From contig CAJBBC010000101.1 in assembly GCA_903951185.1 (NCBI GenBank), forward strand, positions 1 through 45,843: a stretch of DNA of 45,843 nt, given 5' to 3'. The first letter of the stretch is position 1. Each line of letters begins with the position of its first letter. This DNA is from an uncultured Actinomycetes bacterium (GTDB lineage: Bacteria; Actinomycetota; Actinomycetes; S36-B12; UBA5976). The notes below the pieces were generated by a model, which made no database searches, had not been told where the DNA came from, and saw only the letters and a program-made list of their open reading frames with translations. The position numbers and the translations under genes were made by a program. Below, piece by piece: positions 1 to 7,318 of this stretch.

Positions 1-11
1 CCAGCTAACCG

Positions 12-530
12 CTAGAAACCCCAGATGATAGAAGTGGCTCGCCATTTTCCATCTAATCCTTCTAAGCGCATTGCCATAGCAAATGATCGATTTGTTGACC
101 CAAAGACAGCACTAACTTCAGCAACTCCATCGTCGGTTTCGTGAACATTAATACTGCGCACTGAAAATTTTGGAAATCCTTTGCGCTGTATTTGTGACTG
201 CAAAGCTGACATTACTTCTGGGGTCACCCAGCGCAATAGCTGAGAGATCGGGCGTACTCCATTCACAACTTCGATTAGAGCCTGGACTAAGCGCATTGAC
301 CATTGTGAAACTGCTGGCAAATCATTTCGACCAGTTGGGCGAACTGTGAAATCAGTTGGCTTTAATTCGGTAACTCTTGGTGAGAGGTAGTTAGTATTCG
401 GTTTTGCCGGCCATTCAAATGGCAGCGCTTCTTGTAACCCATACTTTGTTCGCGTTGGTAACGCGATGACATTAGCGGTTGGCTGTTGATTTCCTGATGG
501 CACTGGAAGTGCATAAACAATTGCATTCAT
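12..530 (-). CDS. Rv3235 family conserved protein
   Basis: A 172-residue protein whose C-terminal half (about residues 75-172) matches my memory of the actinobacterial Rv3235 family: an amphipathic helix followed by a G-x-RP-x-x-QL-x-RW motif near residues 91-101, then a beta-rich end finishing in an aromatic WGF. The N-terminal 70 residues are proline-rich and probably disordered. The ATG at 530 is preceded by a strong GGGGGA ribosome-binding site, so the gene appears complete. In other actinobacteria this family usually lies close to secA, which would be just outside the left edge here. The molecular function is unknown; no enzyme motif or membrane segment is visible. It is divergent from the Sm-like/SAF/ATPase operon. 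Confidence 0.7.
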   Translation of the reverse strand: MNAIVYALPVPSGNQQPTANVIALPTRTKYGLQEALPFEWPAKPNTNYLSPRVTELKPTDFTVRPTGRNDLPAVSQWSMRLVQALIEVVNGVRPISQLLRWVTPEVMSALQSQIQRKGFPKFSVRSINVHETDDGVAEVSAVFGSTNRSFAMAMRLEGLDGKWRATSIIWGF

Positions 531-689
531 TTTTCCCCCGAGCTGTCGTTGTAATTCCAGTTTGTTATTGCAACTTGTACTGCTGTAGGGCAGTTCTATT
601 CCAGCGAATTATCCAGGTCAATAGGTCTTACTTTTTCTTTACTTTTCTGTGGATAACTTAAGCAACTAGATTTCGTGGAGGTTCAAGAT
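531..689. other. Divergent intergenic region with one perfect DnaA-box 9-mer
   Basis: This 159-bp gap separates the Rv3235-like gene (minus) from the three-gene plus-strand operon. It should hold both promoters, but I could not pick a convincing -35/-10 pair. A perfect match to the reverse of the DnaA box (TGTGGATAA) sits at 648-656, and a GGAGG ribosome-binding site at 677-681 belongs to the next gene. Confidence 0.4.
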
Positions 690-695
690 TTGGTA

Positions 696-1274
696 ATGAA
701 AAACGAAAATACCCAAATCACTGCGCTAGATGTTCTAGATCAAGTTGAAGTGATTTTGCAGGATGTTGCAGAGTTAGTTGAAACTGAGAACCGAGTCGAC
801 GAAACTCTTGAGCTCACTGAAAGTATTCGGTTAGAACAAGAGTCAATTAATTTAATTGATCGAATAAGGAACACCGCAGGTGAAATAACAATTTCGCTAA
901 ATTGCCCAAGTTACCCTTTGTTAACCGGCCTTGTTCGCTTTAGTTCGCCAGAGTATTTAGTCTTGCGTGGCAATAACTCGGACTACTTTATAAATCTGGC
1001 GCAGATAGTTATGTTGAAATCTGTAGACGAGCGGGCTATTTTCAAATTAACGCAACTTGAATTCGATACCACCAAAATGTGGTTAAAGAATTTACTTGAT
1101 GAGTCGCAATACGTGACAGTTATTCTCGCCGATGGAAGCCAGCACGATGGGGTAGTAACTCGCTTAAATCACGATCATATTGATCTAGTGAATTACAACT
1201 GCGCGAATTCCAAAACCAGCCTTTTAATCCCACTTAATTCAATTACGTTAATTCGGAAATCAAATGAAAACTAA
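696..1274 (+). CDS. Conserved actinobacterial protein with two Sm-like/beta-barrel segments
   Basis: About 192 residues. The first 55 residues are acidic and helical. Two beta-rich stretches follow, at roughly residues 65-115 and 138-190, each with the pattern 'short beta strands, G-x-V, hydrophobic LxL, then a loop and an I/V-rich strand' that resembles small Sm-like barrels. The start is uncertain. GGAGG at 677-681 is 8 bases from an in-frame TTG at 690 and 14 bases from the ATG at 696; a GTG at 675 would swallow the ribosome-binding site and is unlikely. The 3' end overlaps the SAF gene by 11 bases, so the two are co-translated. Function is not known. Its constant partners here (SAF protein and MinD/CpaE-like ATPase) suggest a membrane or secretion-associated role; that is inference only. 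Confidence 0.6.
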   Translation: MKNENTQITALDVLDQVEVILQDVAELVETENRVDETLELTESIRLEQESINLIDRIRNTAGEITISLNCPSYPLLTGLVRFSSPEYLVLRGNNSDYFINLAQIVMLKSVDERAIFKLTQLEFDTTKMWLKNLLDESQYVTVILADGSQHDGVVTRLNHDHIDLVNYNCANSKTSLLIPLNSITLIRKSNEN

Positions 1275-1896
1275 TTTGAAATTTAGATCTGCTAGAACAC
1301 CAAGATCAGTTAAAGATTTACGGCTCTGGTTTGGTATTTTGCTGATGGGGTTTTCAGTTTTACTCACTCAATCCGTTATTTCAAAAGCTAATGCACGCAC
1401 TGAAGTCCTAGTTTTAGTTAAAGACATTCCAGCTGGCAGCCCAGTTACGCGTAATGATCTGCAAATCGAAAATGTAGTCCTACCGGCAATTACGCAACCA
1501 TTTGATGTGACAACCGAAATACTTGGCTTTACAGCGACTAGAGATTTATTTACTGGTGAAGTTTTGATAACCAATTCAGTAACAGCAATTGGCACACCAA
1601 GCTTGCGTTTAGTTAGTGTGCCAATTAAAGCTGGCCATTTACCAATTTTAGAATCAGGGCAACTAGTTGATATTTGGGTGACACCCAGTATGGATGGCAT
1701 GGCTCTACCGGGACCAGCTCAATTAGTAATCGGCCAAGCAACTATTAGCGACATCCCAACCGAAATTGATCCAACTTTGGATACAGCTGTCACTTTGTTA
1801 ATTGCCAGATCTGAAGTCCAAGTATTAGTTCAAGCTATTCGTGATGGCGTCATAGATTTAGTGGCTTTACCGAATAATCGGCGTAGCGACCAATGA
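1264..1896 (+). CDS. SAF-domain membrane protein (CpaB/RcpC-like)
   Basis: A 210-residue protein with one N-terminal transmembrane segment (about residues 19-40, rich in L, V and F) followed by a SAF domain (about 45-110). This domain contains the usual 'I-P-A-G-x-P-V-x-x-x-D-L' start and a later 'G-x-x-x-x-x-D-L-x-x-G-E-x-L' segment. SAF domains occur in Flp/Tad pilus protein CpaB/RcpC, in flagellar FlgA and in antifreeze-like proteins. The exported C-terminal part is beta-rich and has no catalytic motif. The gene overlaps the upstream gene by 11 bases, and its stop overlaps the next start (ATGA at 1893-1896), so the three form one translationally coupled operon. Tad-like assembly is only a suggestion, since no pilin, TadA ATPase or TadB/C gene is in the window. 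Confidence 0.75.
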   Translation: MKTNLKFRSARTPRSVKDLRLWFGILLMGFSVLLTQSVISKANARTEVLVLVKDIPAGSPVTRNDLQIENVVLPAITQPFDVTTEILGFTATRDLFTGEVLITNSVTAIGTPSLRLVSVPIKAGHLPILESGQLVDIWVTPSMDGMALPGPAQLVIGQATISDIPTEIDPTLDTAVTLLIARSEVQVLVQAIRDGVIDLVALPNNRRSDQ

Positions 1897-3116
1897 TCAA
1901 CGTGATTGCTGCAATTGGCAAAACTGAATGGGAACCTCAGTTTGTTAGTGCACTGGCACACCCAATGACCGGTATCCAAGTTCAGCGTCGCTGTGTTGAT
2001 GCACTCGATGTACTTGCGGTAGTCAAAGTCTTGGCCTGTGAGGCAGTTATTATCTCTGACCACACTCTGCGTGTTACCGCAGAATTTATCGCTGAAATTA
2101 ACCGGCAAGGTATTCGGCTAATTGCTTTAACTAGTAATCCAGAGAACTTTAGCGATCTAGGTCAGGTTGAGTGCTTAACCATTGAGGAAAGTAATCCTTT
2201 AGCCGCAATTTCAATGTTGGCTGCGTTAGTGCGCGTTGACAAAGTTATTCCGATTTTAAAGAGCGAATCAATCGGTGAACTTATTTTGGTCTGTGGTTTT
2301 GGTGGTGGAACTGGAAAAACTAGAACTGCAATGGAAGTCGCAGCGTATTTAGCAAAACTAGGAAAATCTACGCTACTGGTTGACGGTGATACCTACGGTC
2401 CAGCTTTACTACAGATGTTTGGCCTACCTATTAATACACCTGGACTATTAGAAGTTTGTCGGAAAATTGAACGCAAAGCTGCAGCCGAGAATTTAATCCG
2501 TGAATCAAGTTTAGAAATATGCCAAAACTTAAATCTCATTTCAGGGCTAACTAAGAGTTCACGTTGGTTGGATTTACGTCTTTCTGCATTACAAGTATTT
2601 TGGGAACTTGCACTTAGTGAATTTGAATTTGTTGTAGTTGATGGTGGCCCAGTACTTGAAGCTGAAGCTATGGCCAATTTGGAAACCGGTTTGCCACGTC
2701 GAAATTTAGTTTCGCAAAGCGCACTGTCAGCATCTCACACAGTGCTAATTACTACTCGCCGTGATGAATCTAGTATTACTCGTTTAATAAAGGGGGTAAC
2801 TGAATTTCAAGCGCACTTTGCCAGAAAACAACTTTCCGTTGTTGCCTTAGGGCCAATTAATCCACGTAATCGAAAAGAAGTTATTTCAGCAGTTCAAATA
2901 CATGCGGGAATCTCAGATGTTAATGTCATCGACTTTGATTATGAACTAATCAACCAAGTTGAATATCAGCGAAGTTTTGTAATCCACCGAAAAGAAAGTC
3001 AGTTGCAGAAGCAATATATTTCAGTAACTTGTGCTCTACTGGAACCAACTGATTTAGCCGTTAGTACCGATCGATTAAAGAAATTAATCCATCACCAAAA
3101 AGTTAAAGCTCGCTAA
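1893..3116 (+). CDS. MinD/ParA-superfamily ATPase, CpaE-like
   Basis: A 407-residue protein. Residues 1-115 look like a receiver-type alpha/beta domain without obvious phosphorylation residues, as in CpaE/TadZ proteins. The P-loop is GGGTGKT at residues 137-143. The ParA/MinD deviant Walker A normally begins with a signature lysine (KGGxGKT); here that position is glycine. A 'VVVDGGP' segment near residue 250 takes the Walker B position. CpaE/TadZ ATPases act at the cytoplasmic membrane to position secretion or pilus machinery, which fits the neighbouring SAF-domain CpaB-like gene. The start ATG overlaps the SAF stop. The stop abuts the stop of the convergent aminotransferase with no gap. The family call is firm, but the exact role is not. 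Confidence 0.75.
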   Translation: MINVIAAIGKTEWEPQFVSALAHPMTGIQVQRRCVDALDVLAVVKVLACEAVIISDHTLRVTAEFIAEINRQGIRLIALTSNPENFSDLGQVECLTIEESNPLAAISMLAALVRVDKVIPILKSESIGELILVCGFGGGTGKTRTAMEVAAYLAKLGKSTLLVDGDTYGPALLQMFGLPINTPGLLEVCRKIERKAAAENLIRESSLEICQNLNLISGLTKSSRWLDLRLSALQVFWELALSEFEFVVVDGGPVLEAEAMANLETGLPRRNLVSQSALSASHTVLITTRRDESSITRLIKGVTEFQAHFARKQLSVVALGPINPRNRKEVISAVQIHAGISDVNVIDFDYELINQVEYQRSFVIHRKESQLQKQYISVTCALLEPTDLAVSTDRLKKLIHHQKVKAR

Positions 3117-4313
3117 TTACTTAAGTAAATCCTGCATTCGGGAAATACCTTCAACTAAGTCATCATCACCAAGGGCATAAGACAACCGAATGTAACCCGG
3201 TGTACCAAAAGCCTCACCTGGTACAACGGCAACTTCAACTTCATCAAGAATTAAGGTCGCCAGTTCAGCTGAGGTAGTTGGTGTTTTACCGCGGAAAGTT
3301 TTACCTAATAAGTTTTTAACTGATGGATATACGTAGAACGCACCTTCAGGTTCAGGGCAGTTAATCCCTTCAATTTCGTTAAGCATTTTGGTTATCAGAA
3401 TACGACGACGATCAAAAGCAACTTTCATTTCTTCAACAGCTTTTAAATCACCAGAAACTGCAGCGAGCGCCGCAATCTGGGCAACATTGGAAACATTTGA
3501 AGTTGCATGTGATTGCAGATTGGTAGCTGCTTTAACAATGTCATTTGGACCAATCATCCAGCCCACTCGCCAACCAGTCATGGCATAAGTTTTTGCAACG
3601 CCATTAACCACAATGCACTTGTCGGCAAGTTCAGGAACTAAAACAGGCATCGAAGAAAATTCGGCATCGCCATAAACTAAGTGTTCATAGATTTCATCGG
3701 TGATAACCCAAAGTTCTTTTTCAACGGCCCATTGACCGATTGCTTCTACTTCAGCTGGTGAATAAACAGCTCCAGTTGGATTACTTGGCGAAACAAAAAC
3801 AAGTGCTTTTGTTTTTGGTGTTAAGGCTTTTTCAAGTTGAGCAATTGAAGTTCGGTAACCTGTTGACTCATCAGTCATTACTTCAACTGCTTTGCCACCA
3901 GCAAGTGCAATTGATTCAGGATATGTAGTCCAGTACGGCGCAGGTAATAAAACTTCGTCACCTGGATCAAGTAATGCTGCAAAAGCGTTATAAAGCGCTT
4001 GCTTGCCACCGTTAGTAACTAAAACTTGGCTTGGCTCTACTTTGTAACCAGAGTCGCGCAAAGTTTTTTCGGCAATCGCAGTTTTTAATTCAGGTAATCC
4101 ACCAGCTGGGGTATAACGGTGCCAACGTGGATCGCGACAAGCGGCAACTGCAGCATCAACTATGTAATCAGGAGTTGGAAAGTCAGGTTCGCCCGCACCA
4201 AAGCCAATTACTGGGCGACCGGCGGCTTTCAGTGCTTTCGCTTTAGCATCCACCGCTAGTGTGGCGGATTCAGCAATAGCTCCGATTCGGGCAGAAACTC
4301 TTGGCTTTGTCAT
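3117..4313 (-). CDS. aspC: Aspartate-type class I aminotransferase (PLP enzyme)
   Basis: A 398-residue fold-type I aminotransferase, the normal length of bacterial aspartate aminotransferases. It would move the amino group of aspartate to 2-oxoglutarate in the cytoplasm. Visible motifs are the N-terminal 'GEPDFPTP' substrate loop, 'SNPTG' for cofactor binding, the PLP-lysine segment 'AKTYAMTGWR' (lysine near residue 241) and 'YIRLSYA' with the carboxylate-binding arginine near the end. I place the start at the ATG at 4313 because homologues begin 'MTKPRVS'; an in-frame ATG at 4349 would add 12 unconserved residues. No clear ribosome-binding site is seen for either. Broader specificity (aromatic or prephenate amino acids) cannot be excluded. 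Confidence 0.85.
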   Translation of the reverse strand: MTKPRVSARIGAIAESATLAVDAKAKALKAAGRPVIGFGAGEPDFPTPDYIVDAAVAACRDPRWHRYTPAGGLPELKTAIAEKTLRDSGYKVEPSQVLVTNGGKQALYNAFAALLDPGDEVLLPAPYWTTYPESIALAGGKAVEVMTDESTGYRTSIAQLEKALTPKTKALVFVSPSNPTGAVYSPAEVEAIGQWAVEKELWVITDEIYEHLVYGDAEFSSMPVLVPELADKCIVVNGVAKTYAMTGWRVGWMIGPNDIVKAATNLQSHATSNVSNVAQIAALAAVSGDLKAVEEMKVAFDRRRILITKMLNEIEGINCPEPEGAFYVYPSVKNLLGKTFRGKTPTTSAELATLILDEVEVAVVPGEAFGTPGYIRLSYALGDDDLVEGISRMQDLLK

Positions 4314-4399
4314 AAGTAAAGTATTGCCGATTAATAAGGTTTTCGGCACTTCAGGGTTGACCGATAAGTGGTATTTGGCTTGGGAAAATTACCTTAGAC

Positions 4400-4426
4400 T
4401 TGACTCACCGACACAAACTTTAACCT
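4400..4426 (+). promoter_or_regulatory. Possible promoter of tRNA-Trp/secE/nusG
   Basis: TTGACT at 4400-4405 and TAACCT at 4421-4426 are separated by 15 bases, slightly short of the usual 17. The predicted start would lie about 40 bases before the tRNA. It is the best promoter-like pair in the gap between aspC and the tRNA. Confidence 0.35.
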
Positions 4427-4476
4427 CCTTTAGCGCGCCCAAAAACGCAATAGAAGTTGGATGAAATTGTGCCAAA

Positions 4477-4549
4477 AGGGTCGTGGCTCAATTGGTAGAG
4501 CACCGGTCTCCAAAACCGGTGGTTGGGGGTTCAAGTCCCTCCGGCCCTG
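4477..4549 (+). tRNA. trnW: tRNA-Trp (anticodon CCA)
   Basis: A 73-base cloverleaf. The 7-bp acceptor stem pairs 4477-4483 with 4542-4548 and includes one G-T pair. The anticodon stem is 4503-4507 with 4515-4519, enclosing a 7-base loop with CCA at 4510-4512. The T arm carries GGTTCAAGTCC. The discriminator is G at 4549 and no CCA end is encoded. It stands 46 bases upstream of secE, the common tRNA-Trp/secE/nusG arrangement, and is probably cut from a shared transcript. Confidence 0.96.
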
Positions 4550-4595
4550 CGAGCAAGAAAAACGCAAGAGTTAAGTCAGAAAAGAAAGGCAAGAC

Positions 4596-4811
4596 ATGAA
4601 CGCAGTAGCGGACGAGAAGGTTGGATTCTTCCGTCGCATCTCTTCTTTCCTACGTCAAGTAGGTTCCGAGCTGCGCAAAGTTGTTTGGCCAACGAAAGAG
4701 CAGTTAGGTACGTACACCGCAGTTGTAATTGTGTTCGTAGTTATTGTCGCTATTTTCGTTTCAATACTTGATTTAGCTTTTGCACAACTAGTACTTTTCG
4801 TTTTCGGATAA
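4596..4811 (+). CDS. secE: Preprotein translocase subunit SecE
   Basis: A 71-residue single-span SecE of the short Gram-positive type. Residues 10-36 are the amphipathic helix with the family signature 'LRKVVWPTKEQL', and residues 41-65 form the one transmembrane helix. It clamps SecY and stabilises the SecYEG channel in the cytoplasmic membrane. It follows the tRNA and is separated from nusG by 16 bases, the usual secE-nusG pairing. An AAAGGC ribosome-binding site lies just before the ATG. Confidence 0.95.
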   Translation: MNAVADEKVGFFRRISSFLRQVGSELRKVVWPTKEQLGTYTAVVIVFVVIVAIFVSILDLAFAQLVLFVFG

Positions 4812-4827
4812 GAAGTAAGGATTAATT

Positions 4828-5778
4828 GTGACTGATCCACAGTTCATGGCAGCAGGTGCTGTTAAAGCAGATGTTGATACTGCAGACATTAATACTGCAG
4901 ATATTGAAAGTGTTGACCTGCCTATTGATAGTGAAATGACAATTGAAACAGTTGAAAATGACTGGAATGGCCAAGTTGATGTAGACATCGATGGTGAAGT
5001 AACTAGTGACATCACAGGTGACTTAGTAACAGAAAATTCTTTTGATATTTCGGAAATTGTTGAGCAGGAAATAACTGATCCGACAATTGAAGAAGTTATT
5101 CCTGAAGCTACTGCACCGCAAGCAGAAGTAGTTGCTGAAGAAGAAGATCCAATTGCTGCTTTCCGTGCTCGCCTTGAATCAAAATTTGGTGACTGGTTTG
5201 TGGTTCATTCCTACGCAGGTTTCGAAAATAGAGTTAAGCAAAACCTTGAAACACGTACAACGTCCTTAAATATGGAAGATTACATTTTTGAGATTGCCGT
5301 TCCACAAGAACAAGTAACTGAAATCAAAAATGGTGTTCGCAAAGTTGTTAAGCGAAACAAATTCCCAGGATACGTTCTTGTTCGGATGGATTTAACTGAC
5401 GAGTCATGGGGTGTAGTTCGACACACACCAGGTGTAACTGGTTTCGTTGGACAAGGACATAATCCAGCTCCACTTTCAATGGATGAAGCATTTGAAATGC
5501 TGCGCCCGTCACAAGAAAAGCCGGTTGCAACCGTTGCTTCAGCAGCTGCAGCCAAGAGTGCAAAGGGCGCCAAGTCCACACCAGGATCGCCAACACCAAA
5601 GATCGATATCGATCTAAATATTGGCGATTCAGTAACAGTTGTAGACGGACCGTTCGCAACTTTGCACGCAACGATTTCTGAGATTAACTTGGATGCACAA
5701 AAGGTCGTAGGTCTAGTAGAGATCTTCGGTCGAGAGACTCCTGTGGAACTTGGCTTCAACCAGATCCACAAGAACTAA
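4828..5778 (+). CDS. nusG: Transcription elongation/termination factor NusG
   Basis: A 316-residue NusG. The first ~115 residues are a strongly acidic, low-complexity extension typical of actinobacterial NusG. The NGN domain runs from about residue 119 ('DWFVVHSYAGFENRVKQNL') to 222, and the KOW domain from about 263 ('IGDSVTVVDGPFATL') to the end. NusG binds RNA polymerase through NGN and couples it to Rho or ribosomal S10 through KOW. The linker between the domains is long and rich in Ala, Ser and Lys (about residues 230-260). The start is a GTG at 4828 with TAAGGA upstream. It lies in the secE-nusG-rplK-rplA order conserved across bacteria. Confidence 0.95.
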   Translation: MTDPQFMAAGAVKADVDTADINTADIESVDLPIDSEMTIETVENDWNGQVDVDIDGEVTSDITGDLVTENSFDISEIVEQEITDPTIEEVIPEATAPQAEVVAEEEDPIAAFRARLESKFGDWFVVHSYAGFENRVKQNLETRTTSLNMEDYIFEIAVPQEQVTEIKNGVRKVVKRNKFPGYVLVRMDLTDESWGVVRHTPGVTGFVGQGHNPAPLSMDEAFEMLRPSQEKPVATVASAAAAKSAKGAKSTPGSPTPKIDIDLNIGDSVTVVDGPFATLHATISEINLDAQKVVGLVEIFGRETPVELGFNQIHKN

Positions 5779-5823
5779 TAAATAAAGTAAACGAAACACA
5801 AGAAATAAAAGGACGCAAAAGAC

Positions 5824-6252
5824 ATGGCACCAACTAAAAAGGTCGTCGGTCTGATCAAGCTACAGATTAAAGCTGGGGAAGCAAATCCTGCTCCACCAGT
5901 TGGTCCAGCACTTGGTCAGCACGGTGTAAACATCATGGATTTCTGCAAAGCGTACAACGCTGAAACAGAAGGCCAACGTGGTCAGGTAATTCCTGTTGAA
6001 ATTTCGGTCTATGAAGATCGCACTTTCACATTCGTTACTAAGACTCCTCCAGCTGCACGATTAATCCTCAAAGCCGCCGGCATTGAAAAGGGTTCTGGTG
6101 TTCCACACACCAACAAAGTTGCAAACATCACTAAGGATCAGGTGCGCGAAATCGCAACTACCAAGATGGTTGACTTGAACGCTAACGATGTAGAAGCAGC
6201 AATGAAGATTATCGAAGGTACTGCACGTTCAATGGGCGTAACAGTTTCCTAA
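5824..6252 (+). CDS. rplK: 50S ribosomal protein L11
   Basis: A 142-residue protein of standard L11 length. The N-terminal domain contains 'LQIKAGEANPAPPVGPALGQHGVNIM' (read in parts: the proline-rich PPVGPALG signature at about residues 25-33), and the C-terminal domain binds 23S rRNA in the GTPase-associated centre. An AAAGGAC ribosome-binding site precedes the ATG. It starts the rplK-rplA pair, with a regulatory hairpin in the following gap. Confidence 0.97.
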   Translation: MAPTKKVVGLIKLQIKAGEANPAPPVGPALGQHGVNIMDFCKAYNAETEGQRGQVIPVEISVYEDRTFTFVTKTPPAARLILKAAGIEKGSGVPHTNKVANITKDQVREIATTKMVDLNANDVEAAMKIIEGTARSMGVTVS

Positions 6253-6281
6253 GTAGTACTAAATAATAAATACGAAGACCA

Positions 6282-6311
6282 GTGGGAGAACCTGCTTCAG
6301 GTTCGCACCAC
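6282..6311 (+). promoter_or_regulatory. Hairpin in rplK-rplA gap, candidate L1-binding mRNA site
   Basis: GTGG (6282-6285) pairs with CCAC (6308-6311), and AACCTG (6289-6294) pairs with CAGGTT (6298-6303) around a 3-base loop. The two helices are separated by an asymmetric internal loop (GAG opposite CGCA). Helix, asymmetric loop, helix is the general shape of L1 autoregulatory sites, and the position directly before rplA fits feedback control by L1. The L1 assignment is inference. Confidence 0.5.
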
Positions 6312-6363
6312 GAACTCCAAGTAAGAAGTGAAAGACACTTCAAGAGAAAAAGGGAGAAAGAAA

Positions 6364-7083
6364 ATGAAGCGTGGCAAAGCTTATAGAAATACAGCAGCCA
6401 AAATTGATAAAGATGCGATGTACAGCCCACTTGCAGCAGTTCGAATTGCTAAAGCAGGCGCAACCAGCACAAAGTTCGATCAGACTGTAGACATTTCGAT
6501 GTCACTGGGTGTTGACCCACGTAAAGCAGATCAGATGGTTCGAAGCACAGTTAACTTGCCACACGGCACCGGAAAGACCGCACGCGTCCTGGTCTTTGCT
6601 GGTGGCGAAAAGGCAGAAGAAGCTCGTGCAGCAGGTGCTGACTTTGTTGGCGTCGATGAATTAATCGAAAAAGTTGCAGCCGGTTGGACTGACTTTGATG
6701 CAGTCGTAGCTACTCCAGATTTAATGGGTAAAGTCGGCAAATTGGGTAAGGTACTGGGTCCTCGTAACTTAATGCCAAACCCAAAGACCGGAACTGTAAC
6801 TCTTGATGTGGCTAAAGCAGTTGACGATATCAAGGGCGGAAAAATAGAATTCCGCGTTGATAAGCATTCAAATCTGCATTTCATAATTGGTAAAGCATCA
6901 TTCACTGAACAGCAGTTAGTTGAAAACTACGCTGCTGCATTAGATGAAGTACTTCGTGTTAAACCATCCTCATCAAAAGGCCGCTACATCAAGAAAGCTG
7001 TCCTTTCGACAACTATGGGTCCTGGTCTACAAATAGACACAAACAAGACCCGCAACTTACTTGCTGACGACGAAGACAACTAG
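6364..7083 (+). CDS. rplA: 50S ribosomal protein L1
   Basis: A 239-residue L1, matching the usual 230-240. The family signature region is visible around residues 125-150 ('LGKVLGPRNLMPNPKTGTV'). L1 binds the 23S rRNA L1 stalk and helps E-site tRNA exit; in many bacteria it also represses its own mRNA. The start is the ATG at 6364, preceded by AGGGAGAAAG. An upstream in-frame GTG at 6328 would add 12 lysine/arginine-rich residues that include the ribosome-binding site and is rejected. The C-terminus ends in an acidic 'DDEDN'. Confidence 0.96.
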   Translation: MKRGKAYRNTAAKIDKDAMYSPLAAVRIAKAGATSTKFDQTVDISMSLGVDPRKADQMVRSTVNLPHGTGKTARVLVFAGGEKAEEARAAGADFVGVDELIEKVAAGWTDFDAVVATPDLMGKVGKLGKVLGPRNLMPNPKTGTVTLDVAKAVDDIKGGKIEFRVDKHSNLHFIIGKASFTEQQLVENYAAALDEVLRVKPSSSKGRYIKKAVLSTTMGPGLQIDTNKTRNLLADDEDN

Positions 7084-7097
7084 TAGTTCTTAGGGGC

Positions 7098-7129
7098 TTT
7101 AGGGCCGGATTTGATTATCTGGCCCTAAA
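7098..7129 (+). terminator. Strong hairpin after rplA
   Basis: A 13-bp stem (7098-7110 with 7117-7129, one G-T pair) has a 6-base loop. There is no T-tract after it, so it may act as an mRNA 3' stabiliser or a factor-assisted stop rather than a classical terminator. Its loop contains the TTGATT that I propose as the -35 of the rplJ promoter. Confidence 0.5.
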
Positions 7130-7139
7130 ACCCTAAAGT
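7111..7139 (+). promoter_or_regulatory. Promoter of rplJ-rplL
   Basis: TTGATT (7111-7116) and TAAAGT (7134-7139) have an exact 17-bp spacer. The predicted start near 7146 falls right at the beginning of the L10 leader. Confidence 0.55.
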
Positions 7140-7145
7140 TCTAAC

Positions 7146-7285
7146 AGAACGAACCGAAGACCGCCGGTCATCACCCAAAAAGTGAGGCTAAGGCTCCAAG
7201 AACTGGAGCGCCAGCGCAGGGGAGTATTAAGAAAACACATTATGTGTTTATTTGATGCCTCGCTTGCGCGGGGCTTTTTTCTTTT
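7146..7285 (+). ncRNA. Ribosomal protein L10 leader with attenuator
   Basis: The gap before rplJ contains 'GAACCGAAGACCGCCGG', which I recognise from actinobacterial L10 leaders. It carries a short hairpin at 7159-7169, a 6-bp hairpin at 7193-7209 (GCTCCA/TGGAGC) and an AT-rich hairpin at 7233-7249. It ends in a terminator at 7257-7285 (GCCTCGC/GCGGGGC stem followed by a T-tract). In this family, L10 in complex with L12 binds the leader and lowers expression of rplJ-rplL. Placement between promoter and rplJ supports control by attenuation. Confidence 0.75.
7257..7285 (+). terminator. Intrinsic terminator/attenuator inside the L10 leader
   Basis: A 7-bp GC-rich stem (7257-7263 with 7268-7274) has a TTGC loop and is followed by TTTTTTCTTTT. 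It lies 34 bases before the rplJ start and so would block rplJ-rplL unless disrupted, consistent with attenuation. Confidence 0.8.
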
Positions 7286-7318
7286 AGTCATAGTTACGAC
7301 CATTACCTAAGGAGCACC

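Noticed and set aside
648..656. Origin of replication at the left intergenic region
   Set aside because: Only one perfect DnaA box is present, with no cluster and no dnaA/dnaN; a single match in 45 kb is near chance.
5280..5771. Long antisense reading frame across nusG
   Set aside because: It is a shadow of the nusG codon pattern; it has no family resemblance and no ribosome-binding site. The same applies to other antisense frames over rplA, gltA, adnA and the giant gene.
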